From Patescibacteria group bacterium (lineage in GTDB: Bacteria > Patescibacteriota > Minisyncoccia > Minisyncoccales > DG-74-1): 6,141 bases of DNA. The notes below the pieces were generated by a model. That model saw only the letters and a list, made by a program, of their open reading frames with translations, made no database searches and was not told where the DNA came from. The position numbers and the translations under genes were made by a program. Below are positions 5,885 through 6,141 of this stretch, in pieces. Within the stretch, counting starts at the first letter, position 1; the number at the start of each line of letters is the position of its first letter. Location of the stretch: contig JASEJL010000049.1 of the NCBI GenBank assembly GCA_030016465.1, positions 1-6,141 of the forward strand. Reading direction: 5' to 3'.

Positions 5885-6141
5885 TTAAAGGTTTGGAAAG
5901 ACTATTTCTTTTTTAGTAAAAGTAGGAATAGGTGTAAGAACAAGATTTTCCTTATTATGGAGCTGAAAGTTAATAATTCCAGCAATCATTTGAAATCTTT
6001 GGTGATAATCTTTTAATAGAAAGTAAGGGAAATTTCTTAATTAAAAAGTGCTTTTACTCTTTTTTTAATTAATCTCTCACTATTGGTTCTATCAAAGCCA
6101 AAGATAAAACTCAAGAAATCATAATTTAAATAAAGATGATA
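5885..6141 (-). pseudogene. frameshifted 3' end of an unidentified gene, running off the window edge
   Basis: Two protein-like segments lie head to tail on the - strand in different frames. The first is open from the edge at 6141 to TAA at 6037-6039 and contains FGFDRTNSERLIKKRVKALF. The second is open from 6040 to TAA at 5885-5887, reads RNFPYFLLKDYHQRFQMIAG and then continues to a KKEIVFPNL end. A stop at 6041-6043 closes the second frame upstream and its only ATG is internal (5989), so it has no proper start of its own. Losing one base near 6039 from an original gene would produce exactly this arrangement; the site is an AT-rich run. I do not recognise the family. Alternatively the first segment is the true C-terminus of an intact gene and the second is a chance open frame, but its amino-acid mix looks like real protein. 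Confidence 0.5.

Noticed and set aside
5957..6016. A 19-codon + strand frame starting at ATG 5957.
   Set aside because: It has no ribosome-binding site, lies opposite a better - strand protein-like reading, and has no recognisable content.
1..6141. CRISPR arrays, tRNA or rRNA genes, and insertion-sequence ends.
   Set aside because: No regularly spaced repeats, cloverleaf-like sequence, conserved rRNA segment, transposase motif or terminal inverted repeat was seen on reading both strands.

Overview
The window is AT-rich, roughly one third G+C, and bacterial in style. Its protein families point to the Patescibacteria (Candidate Phyla Radiation), probably a Parcubacteria-like lineage. The clues are a two-pass membrane-anchored ClpC-like ATPase, a large LolA/LppX-like envelope protein carrying pilin-like cysteine-rich modules, and a small lysine/glutamate-rich coiled-coil protein ending in a 'KEKLGVDLF'-type tail. 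The lineage is inferred from recognised family style; no rRNA or other marker gene is present. All three intact genes end in TAA and read cleanly in the standard bacterial code.

Layout. At the left edge (about 55-377, + strand) lies the remnant of a small coiled-coil gene. Its expected ATG reads ATA, and a net one-base shift near base 263 splits it. A good intrinsic terminator (402-446) follows it, then a pyrimidine-rich spacer. The rest of the window is on the - strand. In the direction of transcription (right to left) it holds: a frameshifted, unidentified remnant running off the right edge (5885-6141); a 129-residue membrane protein (5428-5817); four bases further on, an 859-residue ClpC-like double AAA+ ATPase (2844-5423); a 197-base spacer with a GC-rich hairpin and a possible promoter; and a 667-residue single-pass envelope protein (645-2648).

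How the genes may work together. The 129-residue membrane protein and the ATPase are almost certainly co-transcribed, and their close spacing suggests translational coupling. The ATPase is not a normal ClpC. Two transmembrane helices precede tandem Clp-N repeats. Its first ATPase domain has an altered Walker A, no aromatic pore loop and no arginine fingers. Its second ATPase domain looks catalytically intact but lacks the GYVG pore loop. The middle domain and the ClpP-docking loop are absent. This suggests a membrane-tethered ATPase that does not feed ClpP and may not thread substrates in the usual way, with the 129-residue protein as a plausible membrane partner.

The 667-residue protein is a separate unit facing outward. 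It is built as a LolA/LppX-like domain interrupted by one six-cysteine pilin-like module and followed by a second. The remnants at both ends of the window suggest either gene decay around an intact core or single-base assembly errors.
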